This document shows, in pieces, positions 15,572 through 26,511 of a stretch of DNA of 64,000 bases. The translations under genes and the position numbers were made by a program. Within the stretch, counting starts at the first letter, position 1. Every line of letters begins with the position of its first letter. The notes under the pieces were generated by a model. It saw only the letters and a program-made list of their open reading frames with translations. It made no database searches and was not told the origin of the DNA. Source of the DNA: Pseudomonas quercus (lineage in GTDB: Bacteria; Pseudomonadota; Gammaproteobacteria; Pseudomonadales; Pseudomonadaceae); assembly GCF_012033695.1 (NCBI RefSeq), contig NZ_JAAVJI010000006.1:162793-226792 (forward strand). The letters run 5' to 3'.

Positions 15572-17596
15572 ATGACGGTGGAACAAACCTTTGAAACCGG
15601 CCAAGGGGCCCCCCATGGCGAACCTGCAGAGCACCGTTTGAGTGTTTCACAGGCCGTGGCCATACCGCGTATCGCCATCGAAGATGTGAGCCCGGTACTA
15701 GACGGGGGTGCCTGGCCGGTCAAGTCCCTGCCAGGCCGTGTGCATACCGTAGACGCCAAAGTATTTACCGATGGGCACGATAAGCTGGCTGTGCGGCTGC
15801 GCTGGCATAAGCTAGGCAGCGACCAGTGGCATGGCACGCCGATGAAAGACATGGGCAATGACAGTTGGCAAGCTCAGCTCAGTTTTGATGAAGTGGCGCG
15901 ACACAGTTTTATGATCGAAGCCTGGCGTGACGACTTCGCCACTTACCGCTATGAGCTGGAAAAAAAGTACGGTGCGGGCGTAAACGTGGAACTGGAACTC
16001 GAAGAGGGCCGCCTTCATGTGGCCGAGGCCATTTCCCGCAGCGAGGGTGAAGTACGCAACCGTTTGCAGGCAGTGCATGACCGCTTTGGTCAACTGGACT
16101 TGGACCAGCGCGTGGGCCTTATGCTGGAGCCGGCTACTGCACACGCCATGAGCGAGGCCGACAGCCAGCCTTTCCTGAGTCGCAGCCCTGAATACCCTGT
16201 GGAGGTGGAGCGCAAGCTCGCAGAGTTCGCCAGCTGGTATGAACTGTTCCCACGCTCCATCACGAACGACCCTACCCGCCATGGCACGTTCAATGACGTC
16301 CACAGCCGCCTGCCCATGGTGCGCGACATGGGCTTCGATGTGCTGTACTTCACGCCCATACACCCTATTGGCCGTGCGCACCGTAAAGGCCGTAACAACT
16401 CGTTGGACGCCGGCCCAGATGATGTGGGTAGCCCTTACGCCATCGGCAGCCCTGACGGCGGCCATGAGGCGATTCACCCGCAACTGGGTACCCGTGAGGA
16501 TTTCCGCAACTTGGTAAAAGCGGCAGCAGACCATGGCCTTGAGATCGCCTTGGACTTTGCTATTCAATGCTCCCAGGATCACCCCTGGCTGCAGCAGCAT
16601 CCCGGGTGGTTCTCGTGGCGCCCTGACGGCACCATCCGCTACGCGGAAAACCCCCCAAAAAAGTACCAGGACATCGTTAACGTCGACTTTTATGCCAAGG
16701 ACGCAGTGCCGGCTCTGTGGCAGGAACTCTGCGAAGTGATCTGGGGCTGGGTGCAGGAAGGGGTCAAGATATTCCGGGTAGACAACCCTCACACCAAGCC
16801 ACTGCCGTTCTGGCAGTGGATGATTGAAGAAATTCGCAGCCGCGACCCAGATGTCATGTTCCTGGCAGAAGCGTTCACCAAGCCTGCAATGATGGCGCGC
16901 CTGGGCAAGGTGGGTTATAGCCAGAGCTACACCTATTTCACTTGGCGCAACACTAAAGCCGAGCTGCAGCAGTACTTCACGGAACTCAACCAGCCACCAT
17001 GGTCGTTGTGCTACCGCCCCAATTTCTTCGTAAATACGCCGGACATCAACCCAACGTTCCTGCATGAAAGCGGCCGCCCAGGGTTTTTGATTCGCGCCGC
17101 GCTGGCCACCATGGGTTCAGGGCTGTGGGGAATGTATTCGGGCTTCGAGATCTGCGAAGCAGCGCCTATTCCAGGAAAGGAAGAATACCTGGACTCGGAA
17201 AAGTACGAGATTCGTGTGCGTGATTTCACCCAGCCAGGCAACATCATTGCCGAAATTGCCCAGCTCAACCGTATTCGCCGTCAGAACCCAGCGTTGCAAA
17301 CGCACTTGGGTACGTCGTTCTACAATGCGTTCAACGACAACATTCTGTATTTCGGCAAGCGCACCCCCGACAACGAGAACTTCATTCTGGTGGCGATCAA
17401 CCTCGACCCCTATAACACGCAAGAGGCTCAATTCGAGCTGCCCTTGTGGGAGCTTGGGCTTGACGACCATGCGACGGTGAATGGTGAAGACCTGATGACT
17501 GGCCACCGCTGGACCTGGCACGGCAAAACCCAAAGGACCCGCCTGGAGCCACACATGCCCTTTGGCATCTGGCGCCTTGAAAAGATCGCTGTCTGA
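15572..17596 (+). CDS. glgE: Alpha-1,4-glucan:maltose-1-phosphate maltosyltransferase GlgE
   Basis: A 674-residue GH13_3 enzyme. It transfers maltosyl units from maltose 1-phosphate to the non-reducing end of alpha-1,4-glucan. The N-terminal domain (about 45-140) is the GlgE-type N/S domain. The catalytic barrel contains IFRVDNPHTKPLPFW with nucleophile Asp404, MFLAEAFTKP with acid/base Glu433, and NTPDINP further on. The length is normal for GlgE. It is the first gene of glgE-treS/mak-glgB; the next start lies 13 nt after its stop. The maltokinase half of the next protein makes its donor substrate, and GlgB branches its product. A GGAG ten bases upstream supports the ATG. Confidence 0.95.
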   Translation: MTVEQTFETGQGAPHGEPAEHRLSVSQAVAIPRIAIEDVSPVLDGGAWPVKSLPGRVHTVDAKVFTDGHDKLAVRLRWHKLGSDQWHGTPMKDMGNDSWQAQLSFDEVARHSFMIEAWRDDFATYRYELEKKYGAGVNVELELEEGRLHVAEAISRSEGEVRNRLQAVHDRFGQLDLDQRVGLMLEPATAHAMSEADSQPFLSRSPEYPVEVERKLAEFASWYELFPRSITNDPTRHGTFNDVHSRLPMVRDMGFDVLYFTPIHPIGRAHRKGRNNSLDAGPDDVGSPYAIGSPDGGHEAIHPQLGTREDFRNLVKAAADHGLEIALDFAIQCSQDHPWLQQHPGWFSWRPDGTIRYAENPPKKYQDIVNVDFYAKDAVPALWQELCEVIWGWVQEGVKIFRVDNPHTKPLPFWQWMIEEIRSRDPDVMFLAEAFTKPAMMARLGKVGYSQSYTYFTWRNTKAELQQYFTELNQPPWSLCYRPNFFVNTPDINPTFLHESGRPGFLIRAALATMGSGLWGMYSGFEICEAAPIPGKEEYLDSEKYEIRVRDFTQPGNIIAEIAQLNRIRRQNPALQTHLGTSFYNAFNDNILYFGKRTPDNENFILVAINLDPYNTQEAQFELPLWELGLDDHATVNGEDLMTGHRWTWHGKTQRTRLEPHMPFGIWRLEKIAV

Positions 17597-17609
17597 CAGG
17601 TACGTATAA

Positions 17610-20600
17610 ATGGCCAAGAAAGCACCCGAAGCGTTTCTGAATGACCCGCTCTGGTACAAGGATGCGGTTATCTACCAGGTGCACGTGAAGTCCTTTCACG
17701 ACTCTAATAATGACGGCATAGGGGACTTTCCTGGCCTGATCGCCAAGCTCGACTATATTGCCGAATTGGGCGTGAATACTATCTGGTTGCTGCCGTTCTA
17801 CCCATCGCCGCGGCGAGACGATGGGTACGACATTTCCGAATACAAGGCCGTGCACCCCGACTACGGCACCATGGCGGACGTACGCCGGTTTATTGCCGAA
17901 GCGCATCGGCGAGGCTTGCGGATCATCACCGAGCTGGTGATCAATCACACTTCAGACCAGCACCCCTGGTTCCAGCGGGCGCGCAAGGCGAAGAAGGGGT
18001 CCCGTGCGCGTGACTTTTACGTATGGTCTGATGACGATACCCGTTACGACCAGACTCGAATCATTTTCCTGGATACGGAAAAATCCAACTGGACCTGGGA
18101 CCCCGTGGCAGGGCAGTACTTCTGGCACCGGTTTTATTCCCACCAGCCGGATCTTAATTTCGACAACCCGCAGGTGATGAAAGCGGTACTCGATGTGATG
18201 CGTTACTGGCTGGACATGGGTATAGACGGGCTGCGCCTGGATGCCATTCCCTACCTTATTGAGCGCGATGGCACCAATAACGAAAACCTGCCCGAAACCC
18301 ATAATGTGCTCAAGGCCATCCGTGCCGAGATCGATGCCAATTACCCCGACCGCATGCTGTTGGCTGAAGCCAACCAGTGGCCGGAGGACACCCAGCTCTA
18401 CTTCGGCGATCGCAAGGGTGACCATGGCGACGAATGCCATATGGCCTTTCACTTTCCTTTGATGCCGCGCATGTACATGGCATTGGCGCAGGAAGACCGC
18501 TTTCCTATTACGGATATCCTGCGCCAGACGCCGGACATCCCGCCCAACTGCCAATGGGCAATCTTCCTGCGCAATCACGATGAACTCACCTTAGAGATGG
18601 TGACCGACCGTGAGCGTGATTACCTCTGGAACCACTACGCCGCAGACCGCCGCGCCCGTATCAATCTGGGTATTCGTCGGCGCCTGGCGCCCCTTCTGGA
18701 GCGAGACCGCCGCCGCATCGAACTGCTGAACAGCTTGCTTCTGTCCATGCCAGGCACACCTACCCTGTATTACGGGGATGAAATCGGCATGGGCGACAAT
18801 ATCTACCTGGGCGATCGCGACGGCGTACGCACGCCGATGCAGTGGTCTGTAGATCGCAACGGTGGTTTCTCGCGCGCCAACCCTGCCAGCCTGGTGCTTC
18901 CGCCCATTCAGGACCCGCTGTATGGGTACCAGGCCGTGAACGTGGAAACCCAGGCCAGCGACCCGCATTCACTGCTCAATTTCACCCGCAGGCTGCTGGC
19001 CGTGCGCAAGCAGCAGCAAGCCTTTGGCCGCGGCAGTTTGAAAATGCTTACCCCTAGCAACCGCCGTATTCTGGCGTACTTGCGTGAATACACCGATGGC
19101 AGCGGGAAGACTGAACAGGTGTTGTGCGTAGCCAACGTGTCACGTGCCGCCCAAGCTGCAGAGCTGGACCTGTCGCAATATGCAGGCATGGTGCCCGTAG
19201 AAATGCTAGGTGGCAGCGCATTTCCACCTATTGGGCAATTGCCGTTCCTGCTGACCTTGCCACCCTATGCATTTTACTGGTTCCTGCTGGCACCTGAAAA
19301 TCAGATGCCCAGCTGGCACGTGGAGGCTGCACAACCTATGCCCGATTTTGAAACCCTGGTATTGAAAAAACGAATGGATGAACTGCTGGAAGAGCAGGCG
19401 CGGCACACCCTTGAACAGAGCACCTTGGTTCAATACTTGCCGAAACGCCGCTGGTTCGCTGGGAAGGGCAGCGCCATAGACAGTGTTCGCCTGGCCTATG
19501 GCGTACGTTTCAGCGCCTTGCCCAACCCTGTGTTGTTCAGCGAGATTGAGGTCACCAGCGAAGGTAACGTCAGCCGTTATCAGTTTCCGTTCGGGTTCCT
19601 CCCTGAAGAGCAAGCCTCCAGTGCGTTGCCTCAACAACTGGCCCTGTCGCGTCTGCGCCGCAACAACCGCGTCGGGCTTTTAACCGACGCTTTCGTGCTG
19701 GAGAGCTTCATCCGAGCAGTGGTCAAAGCCTTGAGTGCGGATACTGTATTGCCATGTGGCGAAGGCGACCTGCACTTCACGCACACCGCACACATGGACG
19801 CCCTGGCGCTTCCCGAAGAGCCAACCATTCGCTATTTGTCGGCAGAGCAGTCCAATAGTTCGGTAGTGATCGACGGCAGGGTCGTGCTTAAAATGATTCG
19901 TAAAGTGAGTGGGGGCATCCACCCAGAGTTGGAGATGGGCGCCTTCCTTACCGCTACCGGTTACCAGAACATCTCGCCCTTGATGGGCTCGGTGGTTCGC
20001 AAGGACGACACCGGTACACCGCACTTGCTCATGATCGCGCAGGGCTACCTGAACAATCAGGGCGACGCCTGGGAGTGGACTCAAAACAACTTGGAGCGTG
20101 CAGTACGAGACGAACTGGATGCTACTCGTTCGGAGCAGGCACAGCATTACAACGCTTTGGAAGAACTCAAAGCCTTTGCGGCCATGTTGGGGCAGCGCCT
20201 GGGCGAGATGCACGTAGCGTTGGCCGGTAATACGGATAACTCAGACTTCGCTGCCAGGCCCAGTGATGAAAAAGATGCAGCAGCATGGAGCAAAAGCATC
20301 AAAGCACAGGTCGAACGCGCGTTGTACCTGTTAGAACAGCACAAGGACAGCTTCACGGATGACGCCTTACCTAAAGTGGACGATTTGCTGGGCCGCCGCG
20401 ATGCGCTGCTTGCGCAAGTGGATAGCCTTGCCCAGCGCGCTGTCGGCGGCTTGGTAATGCGTGTGCATGGCGACCTTCACCTGGGCCAGGTATTGGTCGT
20501 ACAGGGGGATGCCTACCTGATCGACTTCGAAGGCGAGCCTGCCCGGCCGCTTGAAGAGCGCCGTGGCAAGTACAGCCCCTACAAAGACGTCAGCGGCGTG

Positions 20601-20930
20601 TTGCGTTCGTTTGACTACGCTGCTGCCATGGCGGTGCGTAGCGCACAGGCTGTGGACAGCTCAAGTGAAGCTACCGAGGCTCGCCAACGCGTTGCCGCCC
20701 GCTACCTCACCGAAGCCTGCCAGGCCTTTGTCCACGCCTATGGCGCTGCAAGTGTCTCTCTGGCCCACGCCTGGAAACACGCTGAGGGCGAGCGCGCCGC
20801 ACTTCAATTGTTCAGCCTGGAAAAGGCTGCTTACGAAATCGCATATGAAGCCGAGAATCGCCCGAGCTGGCTTGCCGTGCCATTGCACGGCCTGTTCGGG
20901 CTGCTGGCTACCAACGGAGATACTGCATGA
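17610..20930 (+). CDS. treS: Trehalose synthase / maltokinase fusion TreS-Mak
   Basis: A 1106-residue bifunctional protein. Residues about 1-550 are a GH13 trehalose synthase that interconverts trehalose and maltose; Asp211 in [10 protein letters not shown] is the nucleophile, Glu253 in [11 protein letters not shown] the acid/base and Asp324 in NHDELTLEM the third carboxylate. Residues about 590-1100 are a maltokinase (Pep2) that phosphorylates maltose with ATP; the phosphotransferase motif HGDLHLGQ begins at His953 with catalytic Asp955, and IDFEGEP is the metal-binding strand. The fusion channels trehalose to maltose 1-phosphate for GlgE. Its stop overlaps the glgB start (ATGA). Fused TreS-Mak is the common form in Pseudomonas. 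Confidence 0.95.
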   Translation: MAKKAPEAFLNDPLWYKDAVIYQVHVKSFHDSNNDGIGDFPGLIAKLDYIAELGVNTIWLLPFYPSPRRDDGYDISEYKAVHPDYGTMADVRRFIAEAHRRGLRIITELVINHTSDQHPWFQRARKAKKGSRARDFYVWSDDDTRYDQTRIIFLDTEKSNWTWDPVAGQYFWHRFYSHQPDLNFDNPQVMKAVLDVMRYWLDMGIDGLRLDAIPYLIERDGTNNENLPETHNVLKAIRAEIDANYPDRMLLAEANQWPEDTQLYFGDRKGDHGDECHMAFHFPLMPRMYMALAQEDRFPITDILRQTPDIPPNCQWAIFLRNHDELTLEMVTDRERDYLWNHYAADRRARINLGIRRRLAPLLERDRRRIELLNSLLLSMPGTPTLYYGDEIGMGDNIYLGDRDGVRTPMQWSVDRNGGFSRANPASLVLPPIQDPLYGYQAVNVETQASDPHSLLNFTRRLLAVRKQQQAFGRGSLKMLTPSNRRILAYLREYTDGSGKTEQVLCVANVSRAAQAAELDLSQYAGMVPVEMLGGSAFPPIGQLPFLLTLPPYAFYWFLLAPENQMPSWHVEAAQPMPDFETLVLKKRMDELLEEQARHTLEQSTLVQYLPKRRWFAGKGSAIDSVRLAYGVRFSALPNPVLFSEIEVTSEGNVSRYQFPFGFLPEEQASSALPQQLALSRLRRNNRVGLLTDAFVLESFIRAVVKALSADTVLPCGEGDLHFTHTAHMDALALPEEPTIRYLSAEQSNSSVVIDGRVVLKMIRKVSGGIHPELEMGAFLTATGYQNISPLMGSVVRKDDTGTPHLLMIAQGYLNNQGDAWEWTQNNLERAVRDELDATRSEQAQHYNALEELKAFAAMLGQRLGEMHVALAGNTDNSDFAARPSDEKDAAAWSKSIKAQVERALYLLEQHKDSFTDDALPKVDDLLGRRDALLAQVDSLAQRAVGGLVMRVHGDLHLGQVLVVQGDAYLIDFEGEPARPLEERRGKYSPYKDVSGVLRSFDYAAAMAVRSAQAVDSSSEATEARQRVAARYLTEACQAFVHAYGAASVSLAHAWKHAEGERAALQLFSLEKAAYEIAYEAENRPSWLAVPLHGLFGLLATNGDTA

Positions 20931-23182
20931 ATGCGCAACACGGACAGGGCCACGGCCTAAGCGTATTTCCGCCAGAAGCGGACATACAGGCGCTGGTACG
21001 CGCGGAGCATCGCGACCCCTTCGCTGTGTTGGGCCCCCACTGGCAGGGCGACCACGGCCGTGTAGTACGCGCCTACCTGCCCCATGCCATGCGTGTGGAG
21101 CTTGTAGGGGAGCACGACGAGGCGCCTCGGGTATCGCTGGAAGAGCATACCTCGGTGCCAGGGTTCTTCGCTGGCCAGCTTCAGGGTAACGAAGGCTATC
21201 GCTTGAAGATCCAATGGGCCACGGGTGTACAAGTGTGCCACGACCCCTACAGCTTTGATCAGCAGCTGGGCGAGATGGACCTTTACCTGTTTGCTGAAGG
21301 TAACCACCGTAACCTGAGCGATGCCATGGGGTCGCAGGTTATCAATGTAAACGGCGTGGAAGGGGTAAGGTTTTCGGTATGGGCGCCTAACGCACGTCGC
21401 GTCTCTGTAGTCGGCCATTTCAACGGCTGGGACGGCCGTCGTCACCCTATGCGCCAGCGTCATCCCAGTGGCGTATGGGAGCTTTTCATCCCTGCGCTAG
21501 GTGAAGGCGAAGTCTATAAATATGAAGTATTAGGCCAGCACGGCGTACTGCCACTCAAGGCTGACCCTCTGGCACGGTGGACTGAACTTCCCCCGGCAAC
21601 CGGTTCGCGTGTAGCGACCCGTCTGCGCCATGAATGGAATGACCAGGCTTGGATGAGCGGCCGCCAATCGCAGGCAGGGCTGGACAAGCCACTGTCCATC
21701 TATGAGCTTCATGCCGGGTCCTGGATGGTGGAAACCAATGAAGCCGGTGAAGTCAGCCGCCAATACCGCTGGGGGGAGCTGGCCGAGCGCCTGATTCCTT
21801 ACGTGCAGCAGTTGGGGTTCACCCACATCGAGCTGATGCCCATCATGGAGCACCCGTTTGGTGGCTCGTGGGGTTACCAGTTGCTGTCACAGTTTGCCCC
21901 TTCGGCACGCTATGGCGAACCTGATGAGTTGGCTGCCTTCGTCGATGCCTGCCACCAGGCCAATATAGGCGTGATCCTGGACTGGGTGCCTGCGCATTTC
22001 CCTACCGATGAACATGGCTTGGCACGCTTCGACGGCACCGCACTGTACGAGTATGACGACCCGCGTGAAGGCTTCCACCAGGATTGGAACACGCTGATCT
22101 ACAACCTGGGCCGCACCGAAGTACACGGGTTCATGATTGCTTCGGCCCTTCACTGGCTCAAGCACTACCACATCGACGGCCTGCGGGTGGATGCTGTCGC
22201 CTCGATGCTCTATCGGGATTACTCGCGCAAGCATGATGAATGGGTACCGAACCGGTTCGGCGGGCGTGAGAACCTCGAAGCCATCGCTTTTCTGCGCCAC
22301 TTGAATGATGTGGTCGCCAGTGAAACGCCTGGTGCCATGGTCATTGCAGAGGAATCCACTTCCTGGCCTGGTGTGAGTGCGCCCACTCAGGAAGGAGGCC
22401 TAGGGTTCTCCTACAAGTGGAACATGGGTTGGATGCACGACACCCTGCACTACATGGAAAACGATCCGATTCATCGCCAGCACCACCATAGCGAACTGAG
22501 CTTTGGGTTGGTATACGCGTGGTCAGAGCGCTTCGTACTGCCGATTTCCCATGATGAAGTTGTTCACGGCAAGCATTCGCTGATAGACAAGATGCCTGGG
22601 GACCGGTGGCAGAAATTTGCCAACCTGCGTGCCTACCTGGCGTTTATGTGGACGCATCCTGGCAAGAAGCTGTTGTTCATGGGCTGTGAGTTCGGGCAGT
22701 TCCGCGAGTGGAACCATGACCATCAGTTGGACTGGTACCTGACGCAGTATTCCGAGCATAGGGGTGTGCAGCAGGCGGTCAGCGACCTGAACCGCTTGTA
22801 CCGTGCGGAGCCTGCACTTCACGAGCAGGACTGTGTGCCAGAAGGCTTCCGATGGGTTATTGGCGATGACACGGCCAATAGCGTATATGCCTACTTGCGA
22901 TTGAGCCGAAAAGGGGAGCCGCTGCTAGTGGTCGCCAACTTTACCCCCGTGCCGCGTGAAGGCTACCGCATCGGTGTACCCGAGGCTGGCTTATGGGAAG
23001 AGGCATTCAACAGTGATGCTGAAACCTATGGCGGTTCCAATGTAGGTAATGGCGGTGGGGTAATGGCAGAGGATATCGAAAGCCATGGCCAGCCTCAGTC
23101 CCTAAGCCTGAAGCTCCCGCCTTTGGGCGTACTTATCCTTCAGCCACAAGCCTCTAAGTTGGCGCGGTCGGCGGCAGAGTAA
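20927..23182 (+). CDS. glgB: 1,4-alpha-glucan branching enzyme GlgB
   Basis: A 751-residue GH13_9 branching enzyme with two N-terminal beta modules: an N1 module (about 20-110) and the CBM48 module (about 125-210, [24 protein letters not shown]). The catalytic barrel has [17 protein letters not shown] with nucleophile Asp422, [13 protein letters not shown] with acid/base Glu475 and [12 protein letters not shown]. It forms alpha-1,6 branches in the glucan made by GlgE. It is translationally coupled to treS-mak and is the last gene of the plus-strand operon; a hairpin follows. Confidence 0.95.
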   Translation: MNAQHGQGHGLSVFPPEADIQALVRAEHRDPFAVLGPHWQGDHGRVVRAYLPHAMRVELVGEHDEAPRVSLEEHTSVPGFFAGQLQGNEGYRLKIQWATGVQVCHDPYSFDQQLGEMDLYLFAEGNHRNLSDAMGSQVINVNGVEGVRFSVWAPNARRVSVVGHFNGWDGRRHPMRQRHPSGVWELFIPALGEGEVYKYEVLGQHGVLPLKADPLARWTELPPATGSRVATRLRHEWNDQAWMSGRQSQAGLDKPLSIYELHAGSWMVETNEAGEVSRQYRWGELAERLIPYVQQLGFTHIELMPIMEHPFGGSWGYQLLSQFAPSARYGEPDELAAFVDACHQANIGVILDWVPAHFPTDEHGLARFDGTALYEYDDPREGFHQDWNTLIYNLGRTEVHGFMIASALHWLKHYHIDGLRVDAVASMLYRDYSRKHDEWVPNRFGGRENLEAIAFLRHLNDVVASETPGAMVIAEESTSWPGVSAPTQEGGLGFSYKWNMGWMHDTLHYMENDPIHRQHHHSELSFGLVYAWSERFVLPISHDEVVHGKHSLIDKMPGDRWQKFANLRAYLAFMWTHPGKKLLFMGCEFGQFREWNHDHQLDWYLTQYSEHRGVQQAVSDLNRLYRAEPALHEQDCVPEGFRWVIGDDTANSVYAYLRLSRKGEPLLVVANFTPVPREGYRIGVPEAGLWEEAFNSDAETYGGSNVGNGGGVMAEDIESHGQPQSLSLKLPPLGVLILQPQASKLARSAAE

Positions 23183-23190
23183 CCCTTGAC

Positions 23191-23224
23191 GCCCAGGGCT
23201 TGTCTGTAACGGACAGCCCTGGGC
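23191..23224. terminator. Terminator-like hairpin between glgB and convergent EEP gene
   Basis: GCCCAGGGC at 23191-23199 pairs with GCCCTGGGC at 23216-23224, extended by TGTC and GACA toward the loop with one bulged T. TTCTTTTC follows on the plus strand, so it can end the glgE-treS-glgB transcript. It lies 12 nt from the end of the leftward endonuclease-like gene and may serve both. Confidence 0.75.
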
Positions 23225-23235
23225 GTTCTTTTCGA

Positions 23236-24042
23236 TTAAAGGTGAACTTCAACCGCCAACGGCAGGTGGTCGGACAGGTGCGTCCAGGGTTTGGTGCCTA
23301 GAATACGTGGGTCATGGCTGGTGGCATTGCGCAGGTAGATGCGGTCCAGGCTTAAAAGTGGGAAACGCGCTGGGTAGGTTTTCGGTAGCTTGCCTAAGTT
23401 GTGCTCAAAGGCCTCATGCAAGTCCCCATAACGGCTGAGGGTGACATTACCTTTGAGCTGCCAGTCGTTGAAATCTCCGGCAATGATCACAGGGGCATGG
23501 GCGGGGATAGCGTCCAGTAACTGACGCAATAGCTGCAACTGCTGCTGGCGATGGTGCTCCATCAATGAGAGGTGCACGCAGACTGCGTGCACGCCGTCTT
23601 CATGGCCAGGTACCTGCAACACACAGTGAAGGAAGCCTCGGCGTTCCGGGCCTGTGATGGAAACGTCCAGGTTGCGGTAGTGCAAGATGGGGTACTTGGA
23701 CAGCAACGCATTGCCGTGGTGGCCGTCCGGGTAGACCGCATTACGGCCATAGGCGTATTCAGGCCACATACTGTCAGCCAGAAACTCGTATTGGGACATC
23801 TGCGGCCAATTGGCAAACCGTGAAGCGTGGCGGTCATGGCCACCCAGTACTTCCTGCAGGAAAACGATGTCTGCACCCGTGCTGCGTACCGCTTCGCGAA
23901 GTTCGGGGAGGATAAAGCGACGGTTAAACGCAGTGAAGCCTTTGTGGGTGTTTACCGTTAGCACTTGGATACGGTGAACATCCCGGTCGCGCTCTGCGCC
24001 CGCACCCAGGTGGCTGGCACCTTCGTCTGGTTCAGCGTGCAC
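23236..24042 (-). CDS. Endonuclease/exonuclease/phosphatase family protein
   Basis: A 268-residue EEP-fold protein. Landmarks are LTVNTHKGF near residue 29 (first metal-site Asn), IVFLQEV with the metal-binding Glu, HLSLMEHHRQQQL, IIAGDFNDW with the Asp and Asn of the active site, and the C-terminal LSDHLPLAVEV with the catalytic His. All the usual metal-binding residues are therefore present. Substrates in the family range from DNA to phosphoinositides and nucleotides. It starts with GTG at 24042 behind TAAGGAG. It lies inside the trehalose/glucan locus but has no obvious biochemical link to it. Confidence 0.85.
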   Translation of the reverse strand: MHAEPDEGASHLGAGAERDRDVHRIQVLTVNTHKGFTAFNRRFILPELREAVRSTGADIVFLQEVLGGHDRHASRFANWPQMSQYEFLADSMWPEYAYGRNAVYPDGHHGNALLSKYPILHYRNLDVSITGPERRGFLHCVLQVPGHEDGVHAVCVHLSLMEHHRQQQLQLLRQLLDAIPAHAPVIIAGDFNDWQLKGNVTLSRYGDLHEAFEHNLGKLPKTYPARFPLLSLDRIYLRNATSHDPRILGTKPWTHLSDHLPLAVEVHL

Positions 24043-24138
24043 GGTGGCTCCTTAAAACTAAAACAGTCACAGCTTAAGACTAGGCTTTAAGGAGGCAGTT
24101 CCGGGTAGGTAAGAGAGGGTCAGGAGAGGGCAGAAGCG

Positions 24139-24173
24139 AGGCCTGCGAACGTACTCAATAGGTTCACAGGCCT
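24139..24173. terminator. Terminator-like hairpin downstream of glgX
   Basis: AGGCCTGCGAAC at 24139-24150 pairs with GTTCACAGGCCT at 24162-24173, twelve positions with one wobble, loop of 11. It starts eight bases beyond the glgX stop on the minus strand. There is no long T run, so termination may be partial and the EEP gene downstream may receive some readthrough. Confidence 0.6.
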
Positions 24174-24180
24174 TGGTCGC

Positions 24181-26364
24181 TTACTCTTCTTTTTCGTGGT
24201 GGGCTTCAAACAACAGGAAGGAACGGCCGGTCACCATGAACTCGCTGCCGAAGTCGATAGGCTCGTTCTCGCGCAGGTCTGGCCGATTGGTATCGACCAA
24301 GCAGTTCCAATGCTTGCCCTGTGGCACCTCAGGCAACTTGAAGTTGACGACATCGTGGTGAGCGTTCACTACGATAAACAGCGTGGCGTCATCACCGCGT
24401 TTCCGAATCCCCGTTGGCTGCGCACGGCCGTCCAACAACATACCCAAGGCGCGGCCATGAGCTTCGCCCCATTGTTCCGGGGTCATTTCATTGCCCTGAG
24501 GGTCCAGCCAGGTCACATCCTTCACACCCAGTTCTTCATTGTAGGTGCCGACAAGGAAACGATTGCGACGAAGCATGGGGTAGGTGGCGCGCAACTTGGT
24601 CAAACGGCGAACGAACTTGAGCAGCGCTGCGCCATCTTCGTCCAGGTCCCAGTTGATCCAGCCGATTTCGCTGTCCTGGCAATACGCATTGTTATTGCCG
24701 CCTTGGGTACGGGCAAATTCATCGCCCGCCACGATCATGGGTGTGCCTTGAGAGAACAGCAAGGTCGCAAAGAAGTTACGCATTTGACGCAAGCGCAGCT
24801 CGACGATCTCGCGATCATCGGTCTCGCCCTCTACGCCATGGTTCCAGGACATGTTGTTACTGCTGCCGTCCTGGTTGTTTTCGTCGTTGGCCTCGTTATG
24901 CTTCTCGTTGTAAGACACCAGGTCTTTCATCGTGAAGCCGTCGTGGGCGGTGATGAAGTTCACAGAGCTGAAGGGGCGGCGGCCACGGTGGTTGAACAGT
25001 TCGCCGGAACCGGTCATGTGGGAGGCAAAGTCTGCCAGCTTGCCGTCGTCGCCTTTCCAGAACGCACGTACGGTGTCGCGGAACTTGTCGTTCCATTCGG
25101 CCCAGCCTGGGGCAAAGTGGCCAACCTGGTAGCCACCCGGGCCGCAATCCCACGGTTCGGCAATCAGTTTCACTGAGCGAAGTACCGGGTCCTGGCGGCA
25201 GGCCACCAGGAAGCTGTGGCGTTCGCTGAAGCCATCGTGGTAGCGCCCAAGGATGGTTGCCAGGTCGAAGCGGAAGCCGTCGACATGCATTTCACTGGCC
25301 CAGTAGCGCAGCGAATCCGTCACCATCTGCAAAACGCAAGGGTGGCTGAGGTCCAGGGTGTTACCGGTGCCTGAATCGTTGATGTAGAAACGCTTGTCAT
25401 CCGGCATCAGGCGATAGTAAGAGGCGTTGTCGATACCGCGCATGGAGAGGGTAGGGCCACGCTCGTTGCCTTCAGCGGTGTGGTTGTACACCACGTCCAG
25501 AATCACTTCCAGGCCAGCTTCATGCAGGTGCGCGACCATTTCCTTGAACTCGGCAATCTTGCCGCTGGCCAGGTACTTGGCATGTGGCGCAAAGAACGCA
25601 ATGGAGTTGTAGCCCCAATAGTTATTCAAGCCTTTTTCCAGCAAGTGCTGGTCATTCAAGAAGCCATGAATGGGCAGCAACTCGACAGAGGTCACACCCA
25701 GCTTCTTGAGGTGGTCAAGCACATCAGGGTTACCCATGCCGGCAAAGGTGCCTCGTACCGATTCGGCTACCGAAGGGTGGCGCATGGTCAGGCCACGGAC
25801 GTGGGTTTCGTAGAACACTGTTTTGTCCCAAGGTACCCGTACAGGCTGGTCCTGGCCCCAGGTGTAAGCGGGGTCGATCACTTTGCACTTGGGCACGAAG
25901 GGGGCACTGTCACGCTCGTCGAAGCTCAGGTCGTCGTCTGGGTGGCCAATGGTATAGCCGAACAGGGCTTCGGACCATTTCAACTCGCCGACCAGCTGCT
26001 TGGCATAGGGGTCGATCAGCAGCTTGTTATGGTTGAAGCGGTGCCCGTTCTTGGGGTCATAGGGGCCGTAGACGCGATAGCCATAGATCATGCCGGGGTG
26101 CGCATCAGGCAAGTAGCCGTGATACACCTCATCGGTGTATTCGGGCAGCTCTATCTTGGCCACCTCATGCTCGCCTGTGGAGTCAAAGATGCACAGTTCA
26201 ACCTTGGTAGCATTGGCTGAGAACAAGGCAAAGTTAACGCCTAATCCATCCCAGGTAGCACCCAGTGGGAAGGGCAGGCCTTCGCGGATGCGTGAGGCAT
26301 CGATTGGCGACTCTGGCGTGTTAGCGGCCGCCTCAGCGGGTTCGGATTTGTTTTGCCGGCTCAT
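24181..26364 (-). CDS. glgX: Glycogen/isoamylase-type debranching enzyme GlgX
   Basis: A 727-residue GH13_11 debranching enzyme. The N-terminal CBM48 module (about 35-150, PFPLGATWDGLGVNFALFSANA) is followed by a barrel with VDGFRFDLATILGR (nucleophile Asp), KLIAEPWDCGPGGYQVG (acid/base Glu) and NFITAHDGFTMKDLVSY. It hydrolyses alpha-1,6 branches, giving linear maltodextrins for TreY and MalQ. It has its own upstream region of 147 nt and a terminator-like hairpin on each side, so it is probably transcribed alone. The first 30 residues (Glu/Ala/Pro-rich) are an extra extension. Confidence 0.94.
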   Translation of the reverse strand: MSRQNKSEPAEAAANTPESPIDASRIREGLPFPLGATWDGLGVNFALFSANATKVELCIFDSTGEHEVAKIELPEYTDEVYHGYLPDAHPGMIYGYRVYGPYDPKNGHRFNHNKLLIDPYAKQLVGELKWSEALFGYTIGHPDDDLSFDERDSAPFVPKCKVIDPAYTWGQDQPVRVPWDKTVFYETHVRGLTMRHPSVAESVRGTFAGMGNPDVLDHLKKLGVTSVELLPIHGFLNDQHLLEKGLNNYWGYNSIAFFAPHAKYLASGKIAEFKEMVAHLHEAGLEVILDVVYNHTAEGNERGPTLSMRGIDNASYYRLMPDDKRFYINDSGTGNTLDLSHPCVLQMVTDSLRYWASEMHVDGFRFDLATILGRYHDGFSERHSFLVACRQDPVLRSVKLIAEPWDCGPGGYQVGHFAPGWAEWNDKFRDTVRAFWKGDDGKLADFASHMTGSGELFNHRGRRPFSSVNFITAHDGFTMKDLVSYNEKHNEANDENNQDGSSNNMSWNHGVEGETDDREIVELRLRQMRNFFATLLFSQGTPMIVAGDEFARTQGGNNNAYCQDSEIGWINWDLDEDGAALLKFVRRLTKLRATYPMLRRNRFLVGTYNEELGVKDVTWLDPQGNEMTPEQWGEAHGRALGMLLDGRAQPTGIRKRGDDATLFIVVNAHHDVVNFKLPEVPQGKHWNCLVDTNRPDLRENEPIDFGSEFMVTGRSFLLFEAHHEKEE

Positions 26365-26480
26365 GGGGAGTCCTTCACGTTTGAAACGCTAGAAAAAAAA
26401 GTAATGTCGAGGCGGCTTGACCGCTGCATGCGAAAGGCCCGGATAGCCGCAGGAAGCGGCCTGGAATCTATCGCTGTAGC

Positions 26481-26502
26481 GCCCGGCAGTGGCCTGCCGG
26501 GC
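26481..26502. terminator. GC-rich hairpin after DUF2934 gene
   Basis: GCCCGGCAG at 26481-26489 and CTGCCGGGC at 26494-26502 form a nine-pair stem with a four-base loop, nine bases after the end of the DUF2934 gene. It probably ends or protects the glgA-treZ-malQ-treY transcript. No T run follows on the minus strand. Confidence 0.6.
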
Positions 26503-26511
26503 GGGTCTTGC

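Noticed and set aside
15812..17065. 417-residue open frame on the minus strand opposite glgE
   Set aside because: It lies wholly antisense to a clearly conserved enzyme gene and its translation has no recognisable domain; long antisense frames are expected in GC-rich DNA with this codon use.
24196..25176. 326-residue plus-strand frame opposite glgX
   Set aside because: Mirrors glgX codons, has no domain features, and would need an unexplained promoter inside the glgX terminator region.
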